A stretch of 59,255 bases of DNA from Saprospiraceae bacterium (GCA_016787525.1 JAEUUP010000141.1:1-59255), one strand, 5' to 3'. Positions 33,362 through 41,749 are shown, counted from the first letter of the stretch. Notes: generated by a model from the letters alone, not told the origin. A program made the numbers and translations.

Positions 33362-34040
33362 GTATGAGCCGTCCCCCAGCCCCAGCGGGGCGACATTATG
33401 GTAGAAAAAAGGAATTGCCGCACAATAAACCCTACGCCACAGCCCCAGCGGGGCGACATTATGGTAGAAAAAAGGAATTGCCGCACAATAAACCCCACCC
33501 CACAGCCCCAACGGGGCAACATTATGGTAGAAAAAAAGAATTGCCGCACAATAAACCCCACCCCACAGCCCCAACGGGGCGACATTATGGTAGAAAAAAG
33601 GAATTGCCGCACAATAAACCCCACCCCACAGCCCAGCGGGGCGACATTCTGGTAGAAAAAAAGAATTGCCGCACAATAAACCCCACATCACAACCCCAAC
33701 GGGGCGACATTCTGGTAGAAAAAAAGAATTGCCGCACAATAAACCCCGCCCCACAGCCCCAGCGGGGCGACATTATGGTAGAAAAAAAGAGATGACCGCA
33801 CAATAAACCCCGCACCACAGCCCCAGAGGGGCGACATTATGGTAGAAAAAAGGAATTGCCGCACAATAAACCCCGCACCACAGCCCCAGCGGGGCGACAT
33901 TATGGTAGAAAAAAGAGATGACCGCACAATAAACCCCGCCCCACAGCCCCAGCGGGGCGACATTATGGTAAAAAAAAGAGATGACCGCACAATAAACCCC
34001 ACCCCCCAGCCCCAGAGGGGCGACATTATGGTAGAAAAGA
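33362..34040 (+). repeat. 63-bp tandem array of REP-like hairpin units
   Basis: Eleven units of 62 to 64 bp. Each has a small hairpin (CCCC-AGC-GGGG or variants CCCC-AAC-GGGG and CCCC-AGA-GGGG), then CGACATTATGGTAGAAAA, then GGAATTGCCGCACAATAAAC or the variant with GAGATGACCGC. Related single hairpins (CCCCTACGGGG) follow at about 34065-34125. One- and two-base length changes between units break any long reading frame, so no protein is called. There are no unique spacers, so it is not CRISPR. Confidence 0.85.
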
Positions 34041-34181
34041 TATGGTTAATGCGGCACAATGCCACCCCTACGGGGTTCAATGGCATATATCACCCGTTGC
34101 TACCAGAATGTTGCCCCTACGGGGCTTTCGGCACTTTGTGTGCATGACACATTGGGCGCATGTTGCAATATTTGGGGGGTA

Positions 34182-34400
34182 TTTCAGAAAAGTATCGAGA
34201 GAAACTTGCAAAAGTCAGAGGTCATTTCAGAAAAGTATTGAGAGAAACTTGCAATGTTTGGAGGTCTTTTTGCAAAGTATCGAGAGAAACTTGCAAAAGT
34301 CAGAGGTCATTTCAGAAAAGTATCAAGAGAAAGTTGCAAGGTTCGGAGGTATTTTTGCAAAGTATCGAGAGAACTTTGCAAGGTTCGGAGGTATTTTTTC
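34182..34400 (+). repeat. 42-bp tandem array
   Basis: About five units of 42 bp: TTCAGAAAAGTATCGAGAGA, AACTTGCAAAAGTCAGAGGT, CA. A second version carries TTTTGCAAAGTATCGAGAGA and AGGTTCGGAGGT. The two versions partly alternate, suggesting an 84-bp higher-order unit. Open frames cross it in all forward phases with different peptides, so coding is not supported. Confidence 0.75.
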
Positions 34401-34580
34401 AAAAATACCGTGTGTGTTGGACAATACGAGTCGGATACTTTTGAAGTATCCGACTCGTCACGCACCCACACCACGCCTTTTTCCAAAAATACCGTGTGCA
34501 TTGGACAATACAAGTCGGATACTTTTGAAGTATCCGACTTGTTACGCACCCACACCACGCCTTTTTCCAAAAATACCACA
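34400..34580 (+). repeat. 84-bp direct repeat with two compensated hairpins
   Basis: Two full copies and a partial third of an 84-bp unit (AAAAATACCGTGTG ... CACGCACCCACACCACGCC). Each copy has a 33-nt hairpin with 15-nt arms: AGTCGGATACTT-TTG-AAGTATCCGACT, extended by ACG...CGT in copy 1 (34426-34458) and ACA...TGT in copy 2 (34510-34542). The arm difference (G:C to A:T) is matched on both sides, so the stem is kept. Confidence 0.8.
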
Positions 34581-34711
34581 CGACTTTCACAAAGATTTCT
34601 CGTTTTTCAGAGAGAGACCTTGAGAAATGTCGAAACTTTCTAAAACCGAGGGTTGGAATACGCCAAAAAAAACTATTTTTACAAGAGAAAAATCAAACAA
34701 CGGCACAACCA

Positions 34712-36226
34712 ATGAAGAATACAGACGAGAAACTATTCAGAGAAGCGCAAAACAAGGCTTTGGACTTCATCACAAGGCGACATTTCATGCAAACTTGCGG
34801 TTTGGGCTTGGGCAGTATGGCTTTGAGCAGCTTATTGGGCAGTTGTTGGGGCGAAAAGAATACCCCCCTCAGTCAGACGGCCGACAATTTGTTCATTGAC
34901 CCCATCAATCCGCTGTCGCCTCGCTTGCCTCACTTCGCAGGGCGTGCCAAATCGGTGATATATTTGCACATGGCGGGCGCACCTTCGCAATTGGAGCTGT
35001 TCGACTACAAACCTGAGTTGAAAAAAATGGACGGTCAAGACTGTCCATCGTCGTTGTTGGAGGGCAAACGCTTTGCTTTCATCCGAGGTGTGCCAAAAAT
35101 GATGGCGGCACAAGCCGAATTTGCCCAACATGGGCAAAGTGGCGCGTGGATTTCCAATTATCTGCCGCATTTGCAGACCATTGCCGACGAATTGACCTTT
35201 TTGAAGGGCGTACACACCGACCAATTCAACCATGCACCCGCTCAATTGATGATGCACTCTGGAACAGCCCGCTTAGGTCGTCCCAGTTTGGGCGCGTGGG
35301 TGACTTATGGCTTGGGTTCTGAGAATGCCAACCTCCCAGGTTTCGTTGTTCTGACCTCTGGGGGCAAAGATCCCGACGCAGGTAAGAGTGTGTGGGGCAG
35401 TGGTTTCCTCCCCTCAGTATTCCAAGGCGTTCAATGCCGCTCGGAAGGCGACCCTGTGCTGTTTCTGAACGACCCTGAGGGCATCAATCGCGATGTGAGA
35501 CGGGCTTCTATTGATGCCATCAACGACATCAACCGTTTGGAGTACGAACAAACCAAAGATCCAGAGACGGTGGCGCGCATGGCGCAGTATGAAATGGCTT
35601 TTAAGATGCAAATGTCTGTGCCAGAGGTGATGGACATCAAATCTGAGCCACAATACATCCACGATATGTACGGCACACAGCTTGGTAAGTCCTGTTTTGC
35701 GAACAATGTGCTGCTTGCCCGCAAATTGGTGGAGCAAGGTGTGCGTTTTGTGCAGCTTTTTGACTGGGGTTGGGACACACACGGCACAGATGAGAGCCTT
35801 TCGATTGATGTTGGCTTGGTCAATAAGTGTCGTCAGACCGATAAAGCCGTAACTGCTTTGATTCTCGACCTCAAACAACGGGGTTTGCTCGACGAAACCC
35901 TCGTGGTGTGGGGCGGTGAGTTCGGTCGTACGCCTATGTTGGAGAATCGGGACAACAAACCCAATGCGTTCAAGGGGCGCGACCACCATTCGGAGGCTTT
36001 TACAATGTGGATGGCGGGCGGTGGCTTGAAAAAAGGCGTGTCGCACGGCGAAACCGACGAGATTGGCTACGCCGTGGTGAAAGGAAAGACCTCAGTGTTC
36101 GATGTTCAGGCGACGATTTTGAATCAATTAGGCTTCGACCACGAAAAACTCACCTATCATTTCCAAGGTCGCCCCTTCCGATTGACAGATGTGTTCGGGA
36201 AAGTGATTCGGGAGGTGGTGGCGTAG
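34712..36226 (+). CDS. DUF1501 protein with Tat signal
   Basis: This 504-residue protein begins with a twin-arginine-type signal (TRRHFMQTCGLGLGSMALSS; the Cys after LLGS may make it a lipoprotein). The body matches DUF1501, an alkaline-phosphatase-superfamily group (AKSVIYLHMAGAPSQLELFD; GKDPDAGKSVWGSGFLPSVFQG; LVVWGGEFGRTPM; GRDHHSEAFTMWMAGGG). These proteins are almost always encoded next to DUF1549/DUF1553 cytochromes and are exported folded. Here that partner is 4.7 kb upstream. It has motif copies at 34865 and 35410. Confidence 0.9.
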   Translation: MKNTDEKLFREAQNKALDFITRRHFMQTCGLGLGSMALSSLLGSCWGEKNTPLSQTADNLFIDPINPLSPRLPHFAGRAKSVIYLHMAGAPSQLELFDYKPELKKMDGQDCPSSLLEGKRFAFIRGVPKMMAAQAEFAQHGQSGAWISNYLPHLQTIADELTFLKGVHTDQFNHAPAQLMMHSGTARLGRPSLGAWVTYGLGSENANLPGFVVLTSGGKDPDAGKSVWGSGFLPSVFQGVQCRSEGDPVLFLNDPEGINRDVRRASIDAINDINRLEYEQTKDPETVARMAQYEMAFKMQMSVPEVMDIKSEPQYIHDMYGTQLGKSCFANNVLLARKLVEQGVRFVQLFDWGWDTHGTDESLSIDVGLVNKCRQTDKAVTALILDLKQRGLLDETLVVWGGEFGRTPMLENRDNKPNAFKGRDHHSEAFTMWMAGGGLKKGVSHGETDEIGYAVVKGKTSVFDVQATILNQLGFDHEKLTYHFQGRPFRLTDVFGKVIREVVA

Positions 36227-36288
36227 CACGACCATAGGAACAATCCTGATGAGTTTGACTTGTTTTTATAATTTGTAATTAAAGCTAT

Positions 36289-36376
36289 AGGTATCCGATA
36301 CAGAAATTTGAATTGTTTTCTACCTTTTTTTCAAAAAAAAGGTAGAAAACAATTCAAATTTCTGTATCGGATACCT
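36289..36376. repeat. 88-bp near-loopless perfect palindrome
   Basis: Arms 36289-36331 and 36334-36376 are exact complements around a 2-nt centre: AGGTATCCGATACAGAAATT, TGAATTGTTTTCTACC, then T/A runs. It lies 62 bp after the DUF1501 stop. A stem of more than 40 bp without mismatch is far longer than a normal terminator and would tend to be lost unless kept or recent. The tip TATCCGATAC resembles the hairpin family at 34426. A motif copy (36440) lies between it and the next gene. Confidence 0.8.
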
Positions 36377-36531
36377 GCGCTTCAATGTTTTTATGTAAAA
36401 AGCCTTAGGAAATTTTTAAAATTTCCCTAAAGCTATCCTCCCCTCAGTATTTTGAGACCTAAAATCTGTAATTACATTATAATTTACATAGGCAATATAT
36501 GAAATTTATATGGTAAAAACACAATTATTCA

Positions 36532-37437
36532 ATGAACAGACGCACTTTTATCCAGTCCACCAGTGCCACAATGCTCTTTAGTGCTTTGGAAAGCTACGCC
36601 CGACCCATTTTTACTGAGGGGGTGTCCGATATAAAAGTCCTTGCTACCAATTGGGGCTTCAATGGCAGCACCGACAGCTTCTGTGCCAAAGCAAAAGCCG
36701 AGGGTTATGACGGCATAGAGATGTGGTGGCCGACCGATGCGGCAAAACGCGACGAATTGTTTGCCGCTGTGAAGAAACACCAACTTGATATTGGCTTCCT
36801 ATGCGGCTCGGGTAGCAGCGACTTTGCCAAAAACCACGCAGATTTCGTGCAACAAATCGAAGCAGCCACGGCACAAACCGTGCAGAAGCCCCTTTACATC
36901 AATTGTCACTCGGGCAAAGACTATTTTAATGCCGAACAATGCCAAGCTTTCTTCGATACAACGCATAAAATAGCCGAAAAAACGGGCATTCCTGTCTATC
37001 ACGAGACACATCGCGGTCGAATCATGTACAGCGCACCCCTCAGTAAACAGTATTTGGAGAAAAATCCGACGCTGCAACTGACTTGTGACCTCTCACACTG
37101 GTGTTGTGTCCACGAATCGCTGCTGGAAGACCAACCCGAAGCCCTGAATCTGGCAATTGCGCACGGAGGACACATCCATGCGCGCGTCGGACACGCCGAA
37201 GGACCTCAAGTGAACGACCCTCGCGCCCCAGAATGGGACAAAGCTGTAAAAGCTCACTTCAATTGGTGGGATAAAATCGTTGCAAAGCGACGCAAAGAGC
37301 AAAAACCCATCACTGTTTTGACGGAATTCGGTCCACCTGACTATATGCCGACGCTGCCATACACCCGACAAGCCCTTGCCAACCAATGGGACATCAATGT
37401 TTACATGATGAAGGTGCTTCGGGAGCGGTATAAATAA
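36532..37437 (+). CDS. Exported sugar-phosphate isomerase/epimerase-like TIM barrel
   Basis: The N-terminus of this 301-residue protein, MNRRTFIQSTSATMLFSALE, is a Tat-like signal. The rest is an AP-endonuclease-2/xylose-isomerase-type TIM barrel: GYDGIEMWWP, the GIPVYHETHRGR metal-binding Glu-His, LTCDLSHWCCVHE and HIHARVGHAEGPQ. Members isomerise or epimerise sugars using divalent metal. Position between DUF1501 and the cytochrome gene suggests a common envelope sugar pathway (inference). It has motif copies at 36613 and 37036. Confidence 0.85.
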   Translation: MNRRTFIQSTSATMLFSALESYARPIFTEGVSDIKVLATNWGFNGSTDSFCAKAKAEGYDGIEMWWPTDAAKRDELFAAVKKHQLDIGFLCGSGSSDFAKNHADFVQQIEAATAQTVQKPLYINCHSGKDYFNAEQCQAFFDTTHKIAEKTGIPVYHETHRGRIMYSAPLSKQYLEKNPTLQLTCDLSHWCCVHESLLEDQPEALNLAIAHGGHIHARVGHAEGPQVNDPRAPEWDKAVKAHFNWWDKIVAKRRKEQKPITVLTEFGPPDYMPTLPYTRQALANQWDINVYMMKVLRERYK

Positions 37438-37462
37438 CGATATAATAAAAAACACCGACTTT

Positions 37463-38851
37463 ATGGGGACATTGCATCCACTTATAGTGCATTTACCGAT
37501 AGGTATTTTGTTGCTCAATGCCGTTTTTGTCTTTTTGTCGAAGACAGAAAGGTTTGAGAACCTGCGTTTTGCTTTGCCGACCACCTTATTTTTGGGCGCA
37601 TTGAGTGCCATTGCGGCTTGTGTGACAGGTTGGGTCTTGTCTCGGAACGGCGATTATACTGTTCAAGGAACTCCTTTTGGAGAGGGGGTACTTTTTTATC
37701 ATCAATGGCTGGGCATTAGCGTAGCAGCAGTGTCATCTTTGTTGTTATTGAGAAAAAAACAGGATAATGCATTCGTTTGGCTCATTATTGTGAGCTTATT
37801 GACCGTGACGGGACACTTTGGCGGCACTTTGACCCACGGCGAAGGCTATTTATGGGCGGATAAATCAACCCAAACAGCCGAGGCAACGGACAAACAACCC
37901 ACTTTGCCCAGCAATATCCAAGAGGCACGGGTGTATCAAGACATCATCGTGCCTATTCTGAAAGAAAAATGTTACAGTTGCCACAATGCCACCAAGTTGA
38001 AAGGCAAATTGCGCTTAGACGATAAAGACTTTTTACTGAGGGGGGGCGAAAATGGCGTTGTGGTTCGCGCAGGACAGGCAGATGAGTCCGAATTAATCAA
38101 AAGGATGGTACTCAATATCGAAGACAAGCACCACATGCCACCCAAAGGCAAGACCCAACCGACCGAACAAGATAGGGTTCTGCTCCACTGGTGGATAAAT
38201 GCGGGTTTGCCTTTCGATAAATTGGTCAAAGATGTGCCACAAACGGAGCAAGTGAAGACGATTTTTGCACAATACGGCGTTGCGGAATCCAAAACAGGTC
38301 ATCCCTTTATCCCCACCGCCTCAGTTGAGAAAGCAGACGGCAAACTGATGGACTCTGTGCGCAAAAGAGGCATTGTATTGATGCCCGTTGCGCCCAATAG
38401 TCCTTATCTACAAGCCAATTTCGTCTCTTTGCCGAAAGCCAACGACCAAGATGTGGCTTTGCTCCAGCCTTTTGCGCCCCAATTGATTTGGTTGAAGTTG
38501 GGCAATACCCAAATCACGGACGAAGCTATGCGCACAGTGGCTCAACTGACCAATCTGACCCGTTTGAGCCTCGACAATACGGCTATCACATCTCAAGGAG
38601 TGGCTCAACTCGCGACTTTGACGCATCTGCAATACCTAAATGTGGTCGGTACGCCGATTTCGGGCGAAAGTTTGTACCCCCTCAGTCATCTGACCGAACT
38701 GAGAGAAGTTTTTCTTTACAAAACAAAGGTTTCGACAAGCGTATTAGAGAGTTTGAAACAGAAGATGCCGAAGGTTTTGTTCGACACAGGCGGTTATCAA
38801 GTGCCAAAATGGGTATCTGACACAGCCATTTTCAAAAGACAAGGTAAATGA
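37463..38851 (+). CDS. DUF2231 membrane protein with cytochrome c and leucine-rich domains
   Basis: This 462-residue protein has an N-terminal DUF2231-like membrane region with about four helices (GTLHPLIVHLPIGILLLNAV; LIIVSLLTVTGHFGGTLTHG). A PSCyt1-type cytochrome domain follows with heme motif CYSCH (about residues 171-175) and methionine segment HHMPPKGK, then a C-terminal leucine-rich region (LIWLKLGNTQITDEAMRTVA; LTRLSLDNTAITSQGVAQLA). It starts 25 nt after the isomerase-like gene and probably carries electrons in the same system. It has short motif copies at 38035 and 38678 and a 21-bp-split copy at 37657-37689 encoding T-VQGTPFG-EGV. Confidence 0.88.
   Translation: MGTLHPLIVHLPIGILLLNAVFVFLSKTERFENLRFALPTTLFLGALSAIAACVTGWVLSRNGDYTVQGTPFGEGVLFYHQWLGISVAAVSSLLLLRKKQDNAFVWLIIVSLLTVTGHFGGTLTHGEGYLWADKSTQTAEATDKQPTLPSNIQEARVYQDIIVPILKEKCYSCHNATKLKGKLRLDDKDFLLRGGENGVVVRAGQADESELIKRMVLNIEDKHHMPPKGKTQPTEQDRVLLHWWINAGLPFDKLVKDVPQTEQVKTIFAQYGVAESKTGHPFIPTASVEKADGKLMDSVRKRGIVLMPVAPNSPYLQANFVSLPKANDQDVALLQPFAPQLIWLKLGNTQITDEAMRTVAQLTNLTRLSLDNTAITSQGVAQLATLTHLQYLNVVGTPISGESLYPLSHLTELREVFLYKTKVSTSVLESLKQKMPKVLFDTGGYQVPKWVSDTAIFKRQGK
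37657..37689 (+). repeat. Split motif copy with 21-bp insert (in DUF2231 gene)
   Basis: TACTG (37657-37661), 21 bp (TTCAAGGAACTCCTTTTGGA plus G), then AGGGGGT. It encodes T-VQGTPFG-EGV. Confidence 0.8.
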
Positions 38852-38865
38852 CCAGACAAATCGGC

Positions 38866-39402
38866 TTAATTGTCAGAAGATTGCTCCGCAGAATTCAAGC
38901 GTAGTTCGGTCAATGTGACATCGTGCCGCATTTTTTCAACCACACCCGCCAATTTGTCGAAGGCATCCATCACTTCATCGTCTTGAGGATTGTCTTTTAC
39001 ATGATTTTTAACATTGTCGAGCATCTGACTGAGATAACTGATGAGATTTTTGCCAGATTCGACCTTTTTGCGCATCGCAATTTGCATAATCCATTGGGCT
39101 TCTTGCTTAAAATGGTTCAGCATATTGAAGCGATAGCGGGCAGCCATCATTTGGTCGTAGCCTTCGATGTCTGACATGTTGTTTTCTTCGGCAATGCGCG
39201 CGACTTCGTTCATGTAAGTGATTTCGTCGGGCGTTGGTTCCGTCGTATCCATCAGACCTAAATCAGCAGCTTGTTGCAGCCATTGCAAATGTTCGCCATG
39301 CTCATCGTAGAACGCTGTTATATCGCTCTTAAATTTGTTGTACCGCTCCAATTCTTCGGGTTTGAAGAGGATATCGGGCAAGTCTAAAAAAAAATCTTCC
39401 AT
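38866..39402 (-). CDS. Soluble helical protein, unknown function
   Basis: This 178-residue acidic protein has no signal peptide and is predicted largely helical (FKPEELERYNKFKSDITAFY; QEAQWIMQIAMRKKVESGKN; DAFDKLAGVVEKMRHDV). No domain is recognised and no motif copy is inside. It is convergent with the cytochrome gene (14-bp gap). It has a normal start (MEDFFLDLPDIL) and AT-rich upstream sequence, so I take it as real. Confidence 0.65.
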   Translation of the reverse strand: MEDFFLDLPDILFKPEELERYNKFKSDITAFYDEHGEHLQWLQQAADLGLMDTTEPTPDEITYMNEVARIAEENNMSDIEGYDQMMAARYRFNMLNHFKQEAQWIMQIAMRKKVESGKNLISYLSQMLDNVKNHVKDNPQDDEVMDAFDKLAGVVEKMRHDVTLTELRLNSAEQSSDN

Positions 39403-39731
39403 ATTTATCTCATTTTTCTTGTAAATATAAAAGTCTTTTTTTATTTATGTATATTTTTTTTATGGTTAATCCATAATATCGAAACAAAATCATCCGCTTT
39501 GTACCAAAAATTGTATTGTTTTTTCTAAAGTAAGCCATGTTGTAGAAAGCCAATCGGTACTTTTATGATTTATTTTGCTTGTTAAAAGCATTTTTATGTA
39601 GAATAAGATTTTAAAGTCATTTTGCAACAGCTTGAACCAGCTGGCAAGTTTGTAAAAAGCTTTTCTAAGCTGCTTAAATAGAGAAATACGGGCAACTTTA
39701 TCGCATGTTTTCTTTGAATGTCAAAAATTCT

Positions 39732-39761
39732 TTTGATAATCCATTTTTCTACTTACTTTTG
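39732..39761 (+). promoter_or_regulatory. Promoter of the pyrimidine-degradation genes
   Basis: TTTG (39732-39735), an 18-nt spacer and TACTTTTG (39754-39761) fit the Bacteroidota -33/-7 consensus TTTG and TAnnTTTG. The dihydropyrimidinase ATG is 45 bp downstream. The remaining sequence at 39403-39731 is AT-rich with nothing else recognised. Confidence 0.6.
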
Positions 39762-39806
39762 AAACCCTTGTTTTTTATTTTACGAATTTAAAAATAGAAC
39801 TGAATT

Positions 39807-41198
39807 ATGAAGACTTTGATTAAAAACGGACATATTGTCACTGCTGCCGATGATTATAAGGGCGATATTCTGATTGAAGGTGAAAAAATCATTGCTATTG
39901 GTGAAAATTTAGATAATACTGAGGGGGTTGATAAGATAATTGATGCAGAAGGCAAATTGGTTTTCCCTGGAGGCATTGACCCACACGTCCATCTCGAAAT
40001 GCCTTTCATGGGGACGTTTTCATCTGACACTTATGAGACAGGGACACGCGCCGCATTGCATGGTGGTACAACGATGGTCATTGACTTTATTTTACAAAAA
40101 CAAGGACATTCTCTCTATTCAGCTCTCGAAGAATGGTCGGGTCGGGCAACAGGAAATGCCGTAGGGGACTATTCTTTTCACATGGCAGTGACCGATTTTA
40201 ATGACCAGACTAAAGCAGAAATAGAGTCTTTGGTAGAAAAAGAAGGCATTACTTCGTTCAAAATGTTCATGGCGTATCGCGGCGCTTTGATGATTGACGA
40301 CCGACAAATGAATGGTCTGATGCAAGAAGTTCGTCGAGTCGGTGGTATGGTGACGGCACATGCGACCAATGGCGATATGATAGATTATTTGATTGCCAAA
40401 CACCGCTCAGAAGGCAAACTCACACCTGTTTATCACTACTTGTCACAACCTGAAATTACTGAGGGGGAGGCTTCGCACCGTTTTACAGACTTTGGGTTTT
40501 ACAATCAATGCCCAATTTATATCGTTCACATGACTTGCGAAGGGGCTGTGAACGCCATACGACAAGCAACTTTCCGCAATCAAAAGGTGTTTGGTGAAAC
40601 TTGTATTCAATACCTCATCTTAGATGCATCACTCTACGAAAAACCTGACTTTGAAGGTGCAAAATGGGTGATGTCGCCACCTCTGAGAGAGAAAAAAGAC
40701 CAATCACATCTGTGGGCAGCTATCAATCAAGGCATCATCGAAGTGGTGGCAACTGACCATTGCCCTTTCTTTTGGGAACAAAAACTAATGGGTAAGGACG
40801 ATTTTTCTAAAATTCCGAATGGTCATCCAGCCATCGAAAACCGTATGGAACTGCTTTATACTGAGGGGGTCGGCAAAGGTAAAATCACTTTGAACAAATA
40901 TGTTGAAGTCACCTCCACCAATGCTGCCAAGATATTCGGCATGTACCCGCGCAAAGGCACGATTGCGGTAGGATCTGATGCCGATATTGTGATTTTTGAC
41001 CCAAATAAAGAACATGTGTTATCTGCAAAGACGCATCACATGAACGTGGACTACTCAGGCTACGAAGGTTGGCCACTCAAAGGCAAGGTAGAAACGGTTT
41101 TACTGAGGGGTCAAGTGGCGATTGACAATGGCGATTGTTTGGTTGGCAGAGGTTATGGACAATTCATCAAACGTGGAAAGGTATCCGACAAAATTTAG
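39807..41198 (+). CDS. hydA: Dihydropyrimidinase (hydantoinase)
   Basis: This 463-residue zinc amidohydrolase opens the dihydrouracil ring to N-carbamoyl-beta-alanine. Metal ligands include H60/H62 in GGIDPHVHLEMP, K152 (to be carbamylated) in TSFKMFMAYRG and D317 in VVATDHCPFFW. Length and the C-terminal beta-sandwich return (SDADIVIFDPNKEHVLSA) are normal. With the beta-ureidopropionase gene downstream and preA at 48458-49726 it makes up the reductive uracil/thymine breakdown route. It carries four motif copies (39918, 40458, 40860, 41102), the densest of any gene here. Confidence 0.93.
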   Translation: MKTLIKNGHIVTAADDYKGDILIEGEKIIAIGENLDNTEGVDKIIDAEGKLVFPGGIDPHVHLEMPFMGTFSSDTYETGTRAALHGGTTMVIDFILQKQGHSLYSALEEWSGRATGNAVGDYSFHMAVTDFNDQTKAEIESLVEKEGITSFKMFMAYRGALMIDDRQMNGLMQEVRRVGGMVTAHATNGDMIDYLIAKHRSEGKLTPVYHYLSQPEITEGEASHRFTDFGFYNQCPIYIVHMTCEGAVNAIRQATFRNQKVFGETCIQYLILDASLYEKPDFEGAKWVMSPPLREKKDQSHLWAAINQGIIEVVATDHCPFFWEQKLMGKDDFSKIPNGHPAIENRMELLYTEGVGKGKITLNKYVEVTSTNAAKIFGMYPRKGTIAVGSDADIVIFDPNKEHVLSAKTHHMNVDYSGYEGWPLKGKVETVLLRGQVAIDNGDCLVGRGYGQFIKRGKVSDKI

Positions 41199-41203
41199 CA
41201 ACT

Positions 41204-41749
41204 ATGAAAGATAAAATTTTAGACTGGGAAAGGCAAATCAATGTTATCACACAAGATTTTAAGGACAGTTTTGGTCAACTATCTGCTTCAGATTTAAACT
41301 GGAAACCCAATACGCAAACTTGGAGTGTGGCACAAAATATTGACCACCTCATCGTCATCAACAAAACCTACTATCCAGTGATTGAACAGCTGCGCAATGG
41401 CACTTATAAACTGCCTTTTGTTGCCAAATTGGGCTTTCTGACAAACTTTTTTGGGAATTTTATCCTCAAATCGGTGGCAGCAGATAGGCGCAAAAAGATT
41501 AAAACCTTTCCGATATGGGAACCCAGCCAAAGTCGAATCAGTGGCGATATTCTCTTAACATTCGATAAACACCAACAAGAACTCATCGCATTCTTCAAAA
41601 GTTGCGAAGATTTATTGTCGCAGAATACCATTATCTCATCGCCAGCCAATAGGGTAATCGTGTATCCGCTATCTAAAGCTTTCAATATCATTGTTGAACA
41701 TGAAAAACGCCATTTGAATCAAGCAAAAGAGACGTGGGCGTTGAAATAA
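41204..41749 (+). CDS. DinB-family protein
   Basis: This 181-residue four-helix-bundle protein of the DinB/YfiT type has helix 1 DKILDWERQINVITQDFKDS, the QTWSVAQNIDHLIVINKTY segment with the first metal His, and the closing NIIVEHEKRHLNQAKE with paired histidines. Family members bind a divalent metal and many are thiol-dependent S-transferases. The start is the ATG at 41204, 5 nt after the hydA stop; an earlier in-frame ATG overlaps hydA. Its place inside the pyrimidine operon suggests a linked but unknown role. Confidence 0.85.
   Translation: MKDKILDWERQINVITQDFKDSFGQLSASDLNWKPNTQTWSVAQNIDHLIVINKTYYPVIEQLRNGTYKLPFVAKLGFLTNFFGNFILKSVAADRRKKIKTFPIWEPSQSRISGDILLTFDKHQQELIAFFKSCEDLLSQNTIISSPANRVIVYPLSKAFNIIVEHEKRHLNQAKETWALK

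Noticed and set aside
33362-34040. CRISPR array
   Set aside because: Units are contiguous, with no unique spacers of constant length, and no cas gene is in the window. It is a tandem array.
34042-34623. A protein-coding gene across the 42-bp array and hairpins
   Set aside because: Several overlapping forward frames are open at once with different peptides, as expected from repeats; none shows a domain or signal peptide.
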